Shown: positions 39,480 to 51,439 of the stretch, piece after piece
Layout of the letters: each line of letters begins with the position of its first letter
How positions within the stretch are numbered: position 1 is the first letter of the stretch
Assembly (NCBI GenBank): GCA_963513935.1
Contig: OY740774.1
Location: 98,587,668-98,651,667 of the forward strand
Direction: 5' to 3'
Source: Aphrophora alni
Lineage: Eukaryota > Arthropoda > Insecta > Hemiptera > Aphrophoridae
Length of the DNA stretch: 64,000 nucleotides
The notes under the pieces: generated by a model
Told to the model about the DNA's origin: nothing
What the model saw: only the letters and a program-made list of their open reading frames with translations
The model's database searches: none
Made by a program: the position numbers and the translations under genes

Positions 39480-39770
39480 GAAACAAAACAAAAATAATTA
39501 CTTTAGTAATTCCTTAATTCCACCTTCGGATAATAATATATGCAAATAACATGCATCTGAGTTAAAAAATTAGAATTTTTGTAATTGATGGAAAACCATT
39601 TAATTAATTATTCAGTTAATACATGATAAACTAATAATTATGAAGGAGCGAGATATTAACGATAATTTAACAAACTAATGCACAGTTCTGAGAAATTTGG
39701 AGAGTAATAATAAAGTGTTTGTACATAACTTTATTAGAGGTTCATATTTTAATAAAATTTTATGTAAGAA
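39480..39770 (+). repeat. Local duplication, second copy
   Basis: Counterpart of 38640-38960, about 830 bases downstream. The two share agtgtttgtacataac/agtgtttataattaaac and ctttattagaggttcatatt. Confidence 0.8.
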
Positions 39771-40715
39771 TTTTCATAAGGAATAAATGGTATTACTTAT
39801 TTATTCTAGTTGTTGTAGTTAATTATCAAGAAATTACAAGGAAATGATCGATAACTCGGATATTTTTTAACATTCAATACCATGTGACCATGTTTGTTGT
39901 GAAACGAGCAACATATTGTGTTTCTTGAAACTTTTGTGGAAATAGTTTTTCAGATAAGCATTATTACATAATTTAAACGACACCCAATTTGAAAATGTAC
40001 AGCCCAAAGTTTTGTTTTTAGTTATCGTTAAAAATTGAACATCCGTGTAACAAATCTGGGCTCAATATCTCTTACATTACCAAAGAAATATTTTGTATTT
40101 TAAGAAACAGACAGAATTTAGGAAAGGATTTTTTTACGGCAACTTTTTTTCTTTATGTTTTCATGAAATTTAGCTACATAATTTCAAATCACTCTGTATA
40201 TATTTAAAACAGGATATTGACTACGCCAGGGTGAATCTTCTTAATAAGAGTTTTTAATTGTCGAACTTTTATTAAAGTTAAGTACTCAAATTAATTTCAG
40301 TTCTTTTGAAGTAATTCACTTTATAAAAATCGTGGTTAATTAGCGTAAAAAATAAATGAGTTTTGAAATTTATCCACGCACAGATTTTTCGTTCAGATTC
40401 ATACTTTTGTATACATTATTAAGAGATTTATAAGTTTTAAATATAGAGTGTTTCAGAACATATGTATCAAATGTATTGCGGAGAAACAGTTTGAGCTATG
40501 AATTTGGTGTAAAATTTTACCTTGCTAATTTGTAAATGAAGAATTACATTTTTTTAAATATGGGGGCCCCAAGAAGAATATATTGGGGGGGAGGGTTTCT
40601 GTATTATTACGTTCACGTAATTATACAGATGTTAATTTGGATAAGGTTCTTTACATTTAAAAATTACGATAAAAAAATGCAAAAGCGTTTTATATACACA
40701 TAAATCAAACTAAAG

Positions 40716-40716
<1 letters not shown>
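39771..40716. other. No gene seen
   Basis: AT-rich spacer. Confidence 0.45.

Positions 40717-40777
<61 letters not shown>
40717..40777. repeat. (TA)n microsatellite
   Basis: About 30 TA units. Confidence 0.97.
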
Positions 40778-40780
<3 letters not shown>

Positions 40781-41054
40781 TATAAAATGTCTTAATAGAT
40801 TTAAATGACGTAATTTTCTTACTCATTGGCAATATATATAGTCAGATATTAAATGTTTATTTATCTACTCTCATCGTGGTATTTTTAAAGATCTATGCAA
40901 GTTTATAATTTGTTTCTGATATGAATCACACATAAAGTAATATATACATAACTTATTTGTAAATGGAAAGTTATAGTTTTGTATTTATACAAATAAATAA
41001 ATATTGACTTGTAATATGTTACAGAATCAAAATAAAACCTGAAAACAATATTTG
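40778..41054. other. Spacer
   Basis: Nothing supported. Confidence 0.4.
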
Positions 41055-41299
41055 ACAAATAATACGTTTATTAACTCAAACGTGTTTCAACAAAACTGTC
41101 GTCATCTTCATTAATGCATGCGCTACAATAATTATACTATAACTAATTAGGTACTATGACACGTCCCTTATTTTTAAAGTGCTGATGGATGGGCGTGGTT
41201 TACACTGTTTTTTTCCCAATTTTTGGGCCACCTGCATACTCGTTGAAAATGACGAAATTATCGTCGAAACGCGTTGGAGTTAACAAACGTATTATTTGT
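41055..41299. mobile_element. Inverted pair of PLE tails
   Basis: Left arm about 41055-41118 and right arm about 41238-41299 are inverted copies (acaaataatacgtttattaa at the left end). Each holds the tail hairpin motif: 41083-41110 on the minus strand and 41243-41275 on the plus (gacga / tcgtc stem, gaaacgcgttgg). About 120 bases lie between, without an endonuclease remnant. The architecture matches 31290-31764 and 50891-51660, but is more reduced. Confidence 0.7.
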
Positions 41300-42091
41300 G
41301 AAATATCGAAAAATAAAATAAAAAAAACTTACGTTATTCGTAAAACAGCCTACTCTTACCTGTAACAGTAAAAAAAATAGACAATCAAAATTAGTATTGT
41401 ATTATTTATATTTGATTAGATACTATTACAATAGCTTAGAAAAAGTGGTTAAGATCATCTCTGACACTTTGGGCTAAATATAGATTATTGTGTAAAGATT
41501 TCGCAAAGCTTGGACTAGCAGATTTTTTCCGCTAAAAGAGTTTTAATCATCCTCTAACTGTGAGCAGAAGATTACATTTTAAACACCTTTAACCCGTTGC
41601 CATTGAGGGCTGCGTAATAAAACTTTATGTTGCCCCCGTCTTCACTGCCTAACCGACAGTCTACACACACAGATCTTCATGGTAGACCCTATTTGTATGT
41701 CTAATTGCATTCTAGGATCACAATGGTCATAAAGTGGCCTGAGATTCTTCTTTCCTTTACACTTATTAAGCGAGAAACCATTGAAACTATAACTTCTTTC
41801 ATCAATAATTTACTGTGATCGTGATCTGCAAGATAAATTACATCCAATCTGTGTTTTGATTTTATCCATCGACTGACCTAGTCTGGCAATCTCTATTACT
41901 AATTCAGGTTTTATAAATTAAGATATAGATCATGCCCTTGCTATCATCCTCATGTCTTATGTCCTGGTAACCAATGGACAATAATTTGGTTTTTACGGAA
42001 AGGATAAAAAGGTTGATTTAATTGCTGCTTGACTGTCAGAATAAATATAGTTTCGTATTTTGATGTAAGCTTTACTGATTTGTTAATCAGT
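41300..42091. other. No gene seen
   Basis: Less AT-rich at 41580-41720, but no open coherent frame. Confidence 0.45.
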
Positions 42092-42206
42092 ATAACAAAC
42101 ACACAGAACACAATTCTCACCAAAAATACGCCTAAGTATCAGACGCTTTTCAACGACAAGGTCGTCCTCTTCAGTGATACACGAGCTACACCAATCAAAC
42201 TATAAC
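42092..42206 (-). repeat. PLE-like tail repeat, second subtype, copy 1
   Basis: About 90 percent similar by eye to 55590-55703, same orientation 13.5 kb away. On the minus strand it contains ctgaaga, g, gacgac / gtcgtt stem, gaaa (motif 42144-42174), followed by aatacttaggcgtatttt-type sequence. Confidence 0.8.
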
Positions 42207-43580
42207 TGATTTGTTAATGGTTAAACTTCAATACAAACTACAATACGCATCGACTCAATAGAATTGAATGCATCTATAATAATATTCTAGTAAAATATTT
42301 TTTTAAATATGAAATATAAGCTATTTTCAGATGCTCATTTTATCTTGTTTCCGTTTACTACTTTTGTAAACAAGAATTATAACTATAGAAAAAAGTTGAT
42401 CATTTTTCATTTCAGACTTGTTTAAAACTAAATTCAACTAAAAATTACCAACGTCCGGCTATATATTTTCGACAGCTGAACTGGTTTTTATACAGTTTTA
42501 ACAATCTCTTTTTTCAATTAGTTATGTGCCGAAAACTCAATTTATAAAATTTTAATCCCCAATAACCAAAAACTGAAAGGAAATACTTTGAATAACTTGA
42601 ATACCCACTTTTCTTACTTTAGAAATATTTAAGAGTGCAAGAAAAAGACTATTTTTCATCACTTTGGTTAAGTATCGCATAATGATTAGTGACAACGAGG
42701 GATACAATCATTTTACCAATTGCAGTCATTTATTTCAACGGTAAATCTGTAATTCCAGGTTTATTGTAACCATCATCAAATGTTTTTTAGTGAATCTTGT
42801 GAGTACGTAGTGAGACTCTGATCCGGAATCAAGAATTGTTTTAGGAAGCCCCAGAATACAACAGATGAAGATAAACAATAACAGACAAGAGACGATAATA
42901 AAAATTTAAAATATCAAGAGATTCGAGAAATTATAGAAAATAAATAAAAACGTTTGGTATATGCCTTTATTAAAGTAAAAAGGATACAGATATGAATATT
43001 ATAATAATTTAAGTGGATTAATTTTCAGATAACTTTCCACCGTCGTTAAAACTACATATATGATTTAATCAGCTGTCATTTTAATAACTGTCAATTAATT
43101 AGTAGCAATTCAAAATTGATTTATTTGTAAACATACAAATTATTGTATTAATATTATTACATTCAGTCATATCTGTGCTCAATTTTGTTTGTTGAGAAAT
43201 ACAAAAGTCGACTTATAACATAAGAGTTTTTTAAAATATTTATTATATATTGCTTGTTATTTTCTATATTCAACTTTTTGAAAGCATTAGGAAAATTCAT
43301 TCCTCACAGTATATAGTGCTTCGTTTTCTTGTTATACAGACATATGTTTTCCATTTAACCTTACCAACTACATTAACTGCAACAAGAACTATTGCCTTCA
43401 CTATCTTGCACTGTAAATCACGACCTGAGGATTTACTGTTGTGCATGTTCACCGTTTAAACATTCTACCTAAGTATTGTTTTAACACCATCTCTCTGCAG
43501 CGGATTAACTCATTATTAAGGTGTATACTAATTAATTCTACAAAAATAGTACAATTCATTTATAGAATAACTATAAGTGA
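42207..43580. other. No gene seen
   Basis: Short frames at 43250-43734 are not recognised. 43441-43734 partly overlaps the region of the possible fibronectin-like segment. Confidence 0.4.
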
Positions 43581-44076
43581 TTGTTTATTGGGTGGAAGAT
43601 TTGTTTTGCAGCAACTTTTTCGAGTATTTCACTTGAAAATAAAGAAGTCGCTCTTAAGAGTAAGGTGGAACCCGAGATTAATAAAACACCTTTTATTGAC
43701 TCATCAAGCACTACCTGCAGTGTTCATCATGTAGATTTAAATGTTCAGATACCTGAGCGTTTAATATGTGCTCAATTTTACTCAAATCTGTTACGCGAGT
43801 TCTTACTATGTATACATTGGACTGCATCTAAGCTCGGATTCGAATTATCTGCAGATTCCAGCCTCCTGGACGTCTGGGGAGTGATGAACCAGTGTACCCG
43901 AGTTACCCACTTCAGTGCAATCCTGAGGAGGGTTCTGTTCTGCCATTGCACTTCGAGGACCTTCTTTCTGGTATATCCTATAAGGTCCATCTGGGTAAAA
44001 TATTATTTTATTTCATCTTCCAGCATATTCCCACGTTAGCTCTAAGCACAGTACTTCAGGAGGTGACCCTCGTTGA
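43581..44076 (+). pseudogene. Possible fibronectin-III-like exon(s), damaged
   Basis: 43855-43994 follows a tctgcag acceptor and ends at ctgg/gtaaaa. Its frame reads FQPPGRLGSDEPVYPSYPLQ, then CNPEEGSVLPLHFEDL and LSGISYKVHL. PP near the start, an Lx(S/P)GxxYxVxL turn and a following AYSHVSSKHSTSGGD segment (from 44025) look like the later strands of a fibronectin type III domain, as in insect receptor phosphatases and adhesion proteins. The two pieces join in phase across only 30 nt (43995-44024) that begin gt and end cag, too short for a normal intron. Upstream, 43581-43858 is an open frame (ending CIHWTASKLGFELSAD) in a different phase that could be earlier strands after a frameshift. A stop comes at about 44073. 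The region is less AT-rich than its surroundings. It could be a true exon cluster of a large gene or a pseudoexon. No symbol can be assigned. Confidence 0.4.
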
Positions 44077-44572
44077 CTTTCCTTTACTACAAAACTAAAT
44101 TGAAAGAAGAACTCTTAATACTGCTTTAATATACGAAGACCACAGGCTTGAAACTACACGGCTCCTCAGAAAATACTGACCTAATTTAAACCAAATAGCT
44201 TTTTTCAATAAATATTGTATTTGAGCACATATATGCTGTTCTTTATAAGTATATCAAACTATATATTGAAATCTGAAGAGAAGGCGATGTGCGTTCGGGT
44301 AAAACGATGATATTGACAATGTAGTGAAGATGTTCTATATCTAGTGCCTTGAACAATTTACTAAGGTCCCAAAGAAGGAATTTAAATTGCTAAGAGAGTA
44401 GGGCGTCATGGGTGAAGGGGCTCATGATTATCCCTAACAATGATGGAGTGATAGAATCGATAAACTTCAGAATCCACCTGCAGCAAGAAGATGATGGTGA
44501 GTTCCAATCCAGGAGCAACTCTAAGACTGACTTGCTATGGCTAAACCGTATTGGATGTAGAGTGGTGAGATT
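44077..44572. other. No gene seen
   Basis: Moderate GC at 44400-44570 (for example ccacctgcagcaagaagatg), with no frame supported. Confidence 0.4.
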
Positions 44573-45160
44573 TTGGGAGATTTTCTGACAACTCCTCTGT
44601 CTGATATGAAAATTGATGCGTTGCAGCGAAACATCCTTGGACAGATAAGAAAATCGAATACACCAACATTTAATGGATTTAGTGTTAAACCAGTTAAGAA
44701 TCCTAAACTGCGCTAAATTCTCTTCCCAGATTTTCCGTTAACTCTCCTGTTCATGGAAAAAAACTGTGCCTCTCAGAAACTTATCTTAAAGAGTATTCTA
44801 AGGCAGACATAATCATCATCCAGTGTACTACCAAAGTATGTATTATAACCAGACTTTCCATTGAGTAGTCTGTTCACGGAAAAGAAATTGTATCTTACAA
44901 AACAGCATATTTGAGATTGTTCTCTGAAAGATAGGATCTTCTAATAAACTTAAATTTTATTAGTTACTATTTAAACAAGGGTCTGAATACTAATGATGGT
45001 ATTCTCTTCCCAAATTTTCCAACAAACCTTATGTTCTCTGAACAAACAACTTTGCCTTACGGAACAGTATCAGTGAAGGTGTTTTGTGATGGATAAGAAA
45101 GTTTAATAAATTTTAAAGATTTAGTTTTAAACCAATGTGTTTGTGCGAGCACTGTTCAAT
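44573..45160 (+). repeat. Degenerate tandem repeat, about 155-bp unit
   Basis: Four units begin near 44573, 44729, 44851 and 45010, each with a head like cagattttcc..aactcctctgttc.tggaaa followed by a cagaaacat-like block. Units 1 and 4 also share gataagaaa and gatttagtnttaaacca further on. Unit 3 or 2 is shortened (spacings about 156, 122 and 159). Confidence 0.6.
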
Positions 45161-45190
45161 GGGATTTGTTCATGAGTTCTTTAAAGATGG

Positions 45191-45215
45191 TTAGGTTAGG
45201 TTAGGTTAGGTTAGG
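45191..45215. repeat. Interstitial (TTAGG)5
   Basis: Five exact TTAGG units, the insect-type telomere repeat, preceded by gg and followed by gcgtgg. Too short and too far from any chromosome end in view to be a telomere. Confidence 0.95.
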
Positions 45216-46417
45216 GCGTGGTAGGTTCATCTGAGGGTTGTGAAGATAGTTTAACAATAAACAATAAAAGAAATCGCATGTAAGCTCGCGGTAGACCGAT
45301 CGTCATTGATGTATTTGCATTTAGTCCATTTAATTGTTACTGAAATAATTTTTATATTATTTAAAAAAAAATACTTAATATAGTCTTTCGTATAGTAAAA
45401 GTTTATAAATGTTAATCCTAATGTTATTTAACATAATGCTACTTAAATGTAAGATCGCAATAGCTAAAATGTCCTTTTCTTTTTTTTTAACAGTACTTTA
45501 TAAAAAACACACTTTTATAAATTAATTATTCTTTTGAAGTGAGATGATAAATTCAATGAATCTCTTTCCAAGATAAATTTTATAATATATAACAGTAATA
45601 CTTTATATTTAAATAAGTTGAAATAATATTTCAACTAGATTTGAAGGGATTTTCACTCACAAAGACTATGGGAATGAGGGTTTTGGGAAGAATAAGAAGG
45701 ACATCAGACAGGGTAAAACCTACCATACGTTGCAACATGTGGCAACTTCAAGCCAAGTAAAATTTACAAGTTAGAATTTTTCAATTGAATGAGTAATGGT
45801 TTAGTGTTATTAGGTTATATGTTTATGGATTAGATTAAATATACCTTGATTTAGTAAACATATTTTAATATTTATTTGATGTTTTTTGATTTAACAGAAA
45901 AGAGGATTCGTGTAAAAAGCTGTTCTGAAACACTCTAATAAAAGTAGAGACTCGATCATAGCTTTTAATTCACCATTCCTTTACATTTATTTAAAATTAT
46001 TTATCGACACCGTCGGTGTTAATTTATCTTACCACGACGATGATTTTTCACTTCCACTTCAAAAAGTTTTAAAGTCCTTCAGCATAAAAAATAGTGTTTT
46101 ACCTCTTGCTTAACTTACCTTTACGTATTATTGACAATTAAATATTTGAGTTTTCTACAAATGATTGGAGGTTTATTAACAAATTTATCCCTTCCATACA
46201 TTAGTTTATCTTTCTATTTCGATTCGATAAGAAAATAGCAACAAATAATTTTAGTAACTTTTTGGTTTGTTGCAAAACGTTTCCACTTTGTTTCTGCAAA
46301 TCCACTGAAATGATTTCTGTGATATTTGAAGTAGATTTTAGGCATAGGAAATTGCAACAAATAGAATACAGCGAAGTCTCAGATCGTCATATTATACTTC
46401 ATTGTCACAATTCTCCT
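45216..46417. other. No gene seen
   Basis: AT-rich spacer. The 63-codon frame 46262-46453 runs into the next module copy and is not called. Confidence 0.45.
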
Positions 46418-46600
46418 AATGAATACGACTGTAGTAGTTCCGAGAGACCTTAGCTGGATCTACAGATTTTTATGTAGTTTTATGTTAGTCACTTTTCTCT
46501 TTCCTATAAGTCGCTCTCTTGACCAACTCTTGTTCTCTTCCCACTCTGACGCTATTAAAATAAGGACGATGATGACCGAGATATTGTTCGCTGTTATAAA
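46418..46600 (-). repeat. Exon-like module (family C), copy 2
   Basis: Minus-strand order of the module at 3896: cggtcatcatcg, taatagcgtcagagtgggaa, caagagttggtcaagagag, gaaag, ccagctaaggtctctcgg. The 86- and 65-codon frames seen here are by-products. Confidence 0.75.
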
Positions 46601-48679
46601 CAACAAGAAAAACATGGTCACAATTGTCTTTACATTTATGGCAACAGCTAAATACACATTTGCTTGTAATATGCGTTAAGCTGTACCTCTAGTAGTACAA
46701 ATAAAGAGAAACATTCCACACCCTTTAAACCAAACACCTTCTAGCTTCTTCGAAATAATTGCGTAGATAAGCTTTTTTCATCATGCTGATGTATTGATTT
46801 ATATAACATTTGCCTTACGTAAATAGTATTAGGTAAAACTTAACCACGTTAATTACAACAAAAAAGCTATGTTCTATGATTTGTAAATAGGTATAATTTG
46901 AAAATTCTCAAATTCGTTATTATATAAATCTATTGATAGGGTATTTCAACATTTATTCGGATATACTTTATTTACAAAGTTAGTTGATTTACTTGATTAA
47001 CATTATGTGGTTAAACAATCAAACAAATCTCACGTCCATTGCCTGATTGTGTAGTATGTATTCACCCCCCTACCTCTCCTTAACAAAAGATTCGAATCAT
47101 TCATTCCATGTTGTAGATCAGGTTTAAACGTATTAGCAATATTCCTTTAAGCTATTCCTTAGACTAATAAATACAAGGGATAAACAATCAGAGAATGTAT
47201 TAATATGTAAAATAACAAATATAATAAGTGTATGATTACAGATGTTATTAGCACATAAAAATTTATGGATAAAAACAATCCATAAACTCGATGTTGAAAT
47301 TACCATTTTAAAAAGCTATATATAAATTTAACAGCTCACAACAATACATGTAAAGTAATACTTTAGGAGGGCTTTATAGACAGGGGGCTAGCAGCCAGAA
47401 GTTATAGAATAGTTTCATAAATTACCTCAAGTTTCGTTTTGTTTTGTTATTAATAAACTAATTTTAATTTTGTTCAAAAAATAATGTTTGTTCAGGATAA
47501 AAAGAGAACCGTAATTTTCATATTTGATTTCATATCTGTTATGACCCTCGTGCCTGTCAATTGGCTCAATTAATTTCATTTGCCTTAAATAAAAATAATG
47601 ATGTATAAAATGTACGATATTTATATTCGAGTAATATATTTTGATGTGTTATATAAGAATGAATAACTGAAAACATTAGATGATCTGAATTCAGAGAAAA
47701 CCTTCATCTAACCCCCCCCCCATTTTAGTATTTAAAAATGGTATTAATGCTGAACAATATATCGGTTGGAATGTACTGGAAACCACAGTCTGAAAAATCT
47801 TAACACTTTCTTATCGAATTGTAAAAATAGGCTGAAATCACAGGTGAGATTGTTTATCAAGATTATAATTCATAGAAAATACAAATTTCAAATTTTTAAT
47901 TAATAAAAAAAAAAAAATAAAAAAAAAAAACAGGAGGGGAACAGCTATTCGTGATATACTGCAATCTAATCTATGCATTTTACATTGAAGTTTCTTCACA
48001 ACTTGCCTTTACATTTTTGTGTCTAAAATTAAAACTACAATTGCCAGAAGAAATTTAAGTGCTCCCACACAATTTTCTACATCATAATATGAACACTATT
48101 GTGCCAAGGAGATTTATTCATGTGATAGTCAACACTCTTAAAAATAATGACGTACATTAAGTGACACGGAAGTGAATAACTCATGTGTATATGGAATTTG
48201 ATAAATTTTCCTACCTAGATGTATACGACTTATTCTTAAACCAAAAATACAGTCACCATTTAAATTCATATAAATACTTATTAATTTTTGCAAAACTACT
48301 TTCTCCAAAAAACTAATTTTTCAGATCGTTTTAACATATAGCTGAAAAATTGTCTTATAGATAGATTTATTTTTCTTACTCGAAAAATCAAAACTCAAAA
48401 ATTCTATCAACATTAAAAAAAAAAAAAAAAAAAAACATTATTCTAAATTCAACATTTTAATGTTATTGTGTGTGCAATTAACACGTCTCACAATATTTTT
48501 AAACAATTTTAATTTGCAAAAAAAAATGTTTATTTATAGGTTGAATTTAACAAAAATAATTATATAAATATTTTATAACTATACTAATTTACCATTCACT
48601 AATCGGATTCGCATTACTTTTTTCCAGTTAAAATTAGTTTTTAGCACTCAGGTGTCACTATATTGTATGATAAACTGGA
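46601..48679. other. No gene seen (2.1 kb)
   Basis: AT-rich with a C-run (47711-47720) and A-rich patches (47905-47932 and 48416-48435). Confidence 0.5.
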
Positions 48680-48870
48680 AGAACCCTAGCTTGATCTATA
48701 CCTTACTTCACCTAGTCTTGGGTTAGATCCTCTCTTTCATATTTCCTCTTAGATCTCTCTTGACCACCTTGTGTTTTCTTCAGACCCCCGCGCTATAAGA
48801 GTTATTGAAGGGCTAGGAGTTTATATTTTACGCTTTTATCTTATTTTTTAAAGACCAACCGGTTTTTCGG
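48680..48870 (-). repeat. Exon-like module (family C), copy 3
   Basis: Reverse strand contains gaaaaaccggttggtc, ctcttatagcgc, cacaaggtggtcaagagaga, gaaagagaggatctaaccca and gatcaagctagggtt, in module order. Confidence 0.75.
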
Positions 48871-49219
48871 TTTTGAACGACAGAGGAAAAATTAATTTTC
48901 GAATGATAGGAGATAATATTAATTAATGTTAGGAATTAAGATAGTTTTAGTTAGAAGATTGATAAATAAAAATAATATTAAAGTCAGAATGGAGACCAAC
49001 TGTTGCGAAAGACAAAAGTAGAAACAATAAATATGTTGAAATGTTTACTGTGCAAAGGCAGTCAACGTTACAAACAAGAGGGAGCTTTATAAGCTATTGG
49101 ACAAAAGTAGACGGGGTCTTTGGATCACAGGAGGAATGCTCGAGGGGTGTTCGGAAGATAGCAATACTTGGCAAGTAAGAGTAGAGCCCTAGATAAATAA
49201 CACATATTTCAATTCTCGT
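48871..49219. other. No gene seen
   Basis: Nothing supported. Confidence 0.4.
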
Positions 49220-49670
49220 GTCCCATTTTGAAAAAGGCACAAAATAAAGTTTTGGTTCTCTGATATACGTTTAATAGGTTACGTAAATAATGCATATACC
49301 AAACTTTCATCCAATATCTTGTCTACTTCCAAATTTGTTGTTGTCGTGAAAACACAAAATGGCCTACAGATGGAATACGATTTTCCGGATCTCTGTTTAC
49401 AACTTTAAAAAAAAAAACTTTAGAATCAGCCCCGAAAATATTGCCGTGACATTTTGAATTGATTGAACTACAGATTTTTTTTTTTTAACGGGTTTAGTTT
49501 CTCGTTAAAAGTAGAAAACATTACGTCACTAAATTATTTTGTAATGCTAATGGTTTTCGAGATATTCGGCATTAAACATTTGAATCGTCCGCCATTTTGA
49601 AAATCTACAAAATATAGTCTTTGTTTTGTGGTATAAGCTACTCGGCTAAAAGGTTATATAAAAGCGTTTA
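49220..49670 (-). repeat. Two direct copies of an atggg/atggcgg-type repeat
   Basis: 49226-49305 and 49593-49672 share cattttgaaaa, cacaaaata/tacaaaata, a gtttt..tctgatata/gtggtata block and taataggttacgtaaata/taaaaggttatataaaag. They also match the reverse strand of 390-480 and 39195-39290. Confidence 0.6.
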
Positions 49671-49984
49671 TCTATTTATAATCCGCCACAAAACAAACTT
49701 TTCTTTCACGAGTTAAACTGTCCAGTACAAAAGTTTCTTAATTATTTCGTAGTCTTGCACGGACATAAATAAGATGAACTTCTTCACCTTGTAACCTGTT
49801 AATAAAAAACTTCCCTAACAAACTCGTAGGTGTTATACGTTAAACCCCTCATGTAATTTATAGCATACGATAGTGGAGGTAATAGTTTTTGTTGCTGTTA
49901 AGGTTAAACTGATGAAATATTTGAAACACAACGAATTGGGCGAATATAGGTAAAAAAACATCAGGGCGTCATTTTAGTGAGCAT
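49671..49984. other. No gene seen
   Basis: Spacer. Confidence 0.4.
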
Positions 49985-50110
49985 GCGCTCGAGTTAGATT
50001 CCTCTCTTTCATATTTCCTATCAAGGTCTTTCTTGACCAACTCTTGTTCTTTTCCGACACTGACGCTATTACATTATTTGAAAGCTTCGCCTGTAAACAA
50101 GAAGGGAAAG
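49985..50110 (-). repeat. Exon-like module (family C), copy 4, truncated
   Basis: Reverse strand keeps aatagcgtcagtgtcggaaa, agaacaagagttggtcaaga, aagaccttgataggaaatat, gaaagagaggaatctaactc. Confidence 0.75.
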
Positions 50111-50890
50111 ATCTAGTATGGGGTTGTAATTAAAAATATGCTGATTTGCACCAATTATTGCCTACCAAGAATTAAATATTTCCAACACAATAACGCTTAG
50201 TTCTGGTTCTCCTTCAGAAGGACTATTATCAGCACAATATAAGAGTTAATAAACTCTCACACATCGTAATTTTATCAGATCCGAACTGAAATAAAACCTG
50301 TAAAATAGAATCAAATAAACTTGAATATCAAATTACACAGGCTAGCGTGTTACTGTCAATCTACGCCTGCGCAATGGGAAGCAGCCTTGTTCCGGATCCG
50401 TTCATGAAGTAATAAATTGGAGACCACGTGATATCGAGACAACGATACTAATGTTCTGTTCAATTAAATATCGAAGTGTTCGCGTTTTAATTTAAATCGA
50501 CATGACATTTCGATAATTAAGATATAAGTTTACACAAAAGTGACGTGTTTTGTGATTTGATAAAACGATTTATATTGAATTTGATAGCGTTGGAAGTAGT
50601 TTAATAGTGTTGAAATGCGCTTAGCTTTTTATATTTTGAAAATAAAATGTACTTATAGAACGATGGTTAAATACACCAATTTGTATAGATTGTATTCTCA
50701 TCGATTATTTTTATAAAATGTTACATAAACTGTTATTTTTTTGCATTATAAACATTTGAATTTAATTAAAATCTGTAAACTCTAGTTTTAGACTTAAATC
50801 AATAATGCAAAATGTTTCTTCCTTGTAAATATAGAGCTGTTATAAAAGAAACTATTATAACAATTATATATATTAGGATCTACATAATTA
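50111..50890. other. No gene seen
   Basis: AT-rich spacer. Confidence 0.45.
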
Positions 50891-51122
50891 GAATACAATT
50901 TTACATAAATAATAGCATTCCCCCTATTATTTATATTTGTCGACGCATTTTGGAGTTTCTCCATCTTCAAGATCTACTAGTACTGGATTAACCTGTATAG
51001 GATTTAGTACTGGATTCCTACGTTAGGACTCGTCTGTATATACAGCTTAGCCAAGCCATTTGCATTTGTGGGTTTACTATATTTGGTAGAATATAGAAGA
51101 AAGTGAATCATATGATAAAAAC

Positions 51123-51439
51123 GGAGTCTACGAAACTAAATGTAGGTGAAACCATACATAGGCTAAACAGGCTACAATAAACAAGATTTAGGGAACATGT
51201 TAGGTCTTACAAATACTGAAAGAGAGATTCAAATTACGCTACTCATTTGTGGCCATATCGTATATGAAATGAAAGATTTTTTTGAGGTTAGGTTATGTTA
51301 GGTTAGGTTAGGTTAGGTTAGGTTACATCAATGTTAAATTAGGAAGGTCAAGTAGAAAGGAAAATATGGACATCTTTTTAAACTAAAGATTAACAAAGAA
51401 ACTATTATTATGAACATATTTAGATCCAATCAGAAGTAA
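51123..51439 (+). pseudogene. PLE GIY-YIG endonuclease relic split by TTAGG repeats
   Basis: GVYETKC (51123-51143) is the first GIY strand. The frame then shifts by one, and VGET (51142-51153) is the YIG strand, so the linker between them is lost. In that second frame follow TRFREHVRSYKY (51181-51216), with the conserved Arg and the EH pair, and SNYATHL (51229-51249), interrupted by stops at 51178 and 51217. Sequence then passes into a (TTAGG)n tract. After it KGKYGHLFKLKINKE (51356-51400), then a stop at 51437, corresponds to the KGKYMDxxEExEIYK segment of the copy at 31315. In intact PLEs roughly 20 residues separate ATHL from KGK, while here about 106 bases do, including the repeat. Several stops and a frameshift show that it is non-functional. 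Confidence 0.8.
51288..51325. repeat. Interstitial (TTAGG)n inside the endonuclease relic
   Basis: Seven units, one varied to TTATG, and a trailing TTA. It falls between the two halves of the PLE endonuclease relic. Confidence 0.95.

Noticed and set aside
45191..45215. True telomere or chromosome end
   Set aside because: Only five units, with unique and repeat DNA on both sides.
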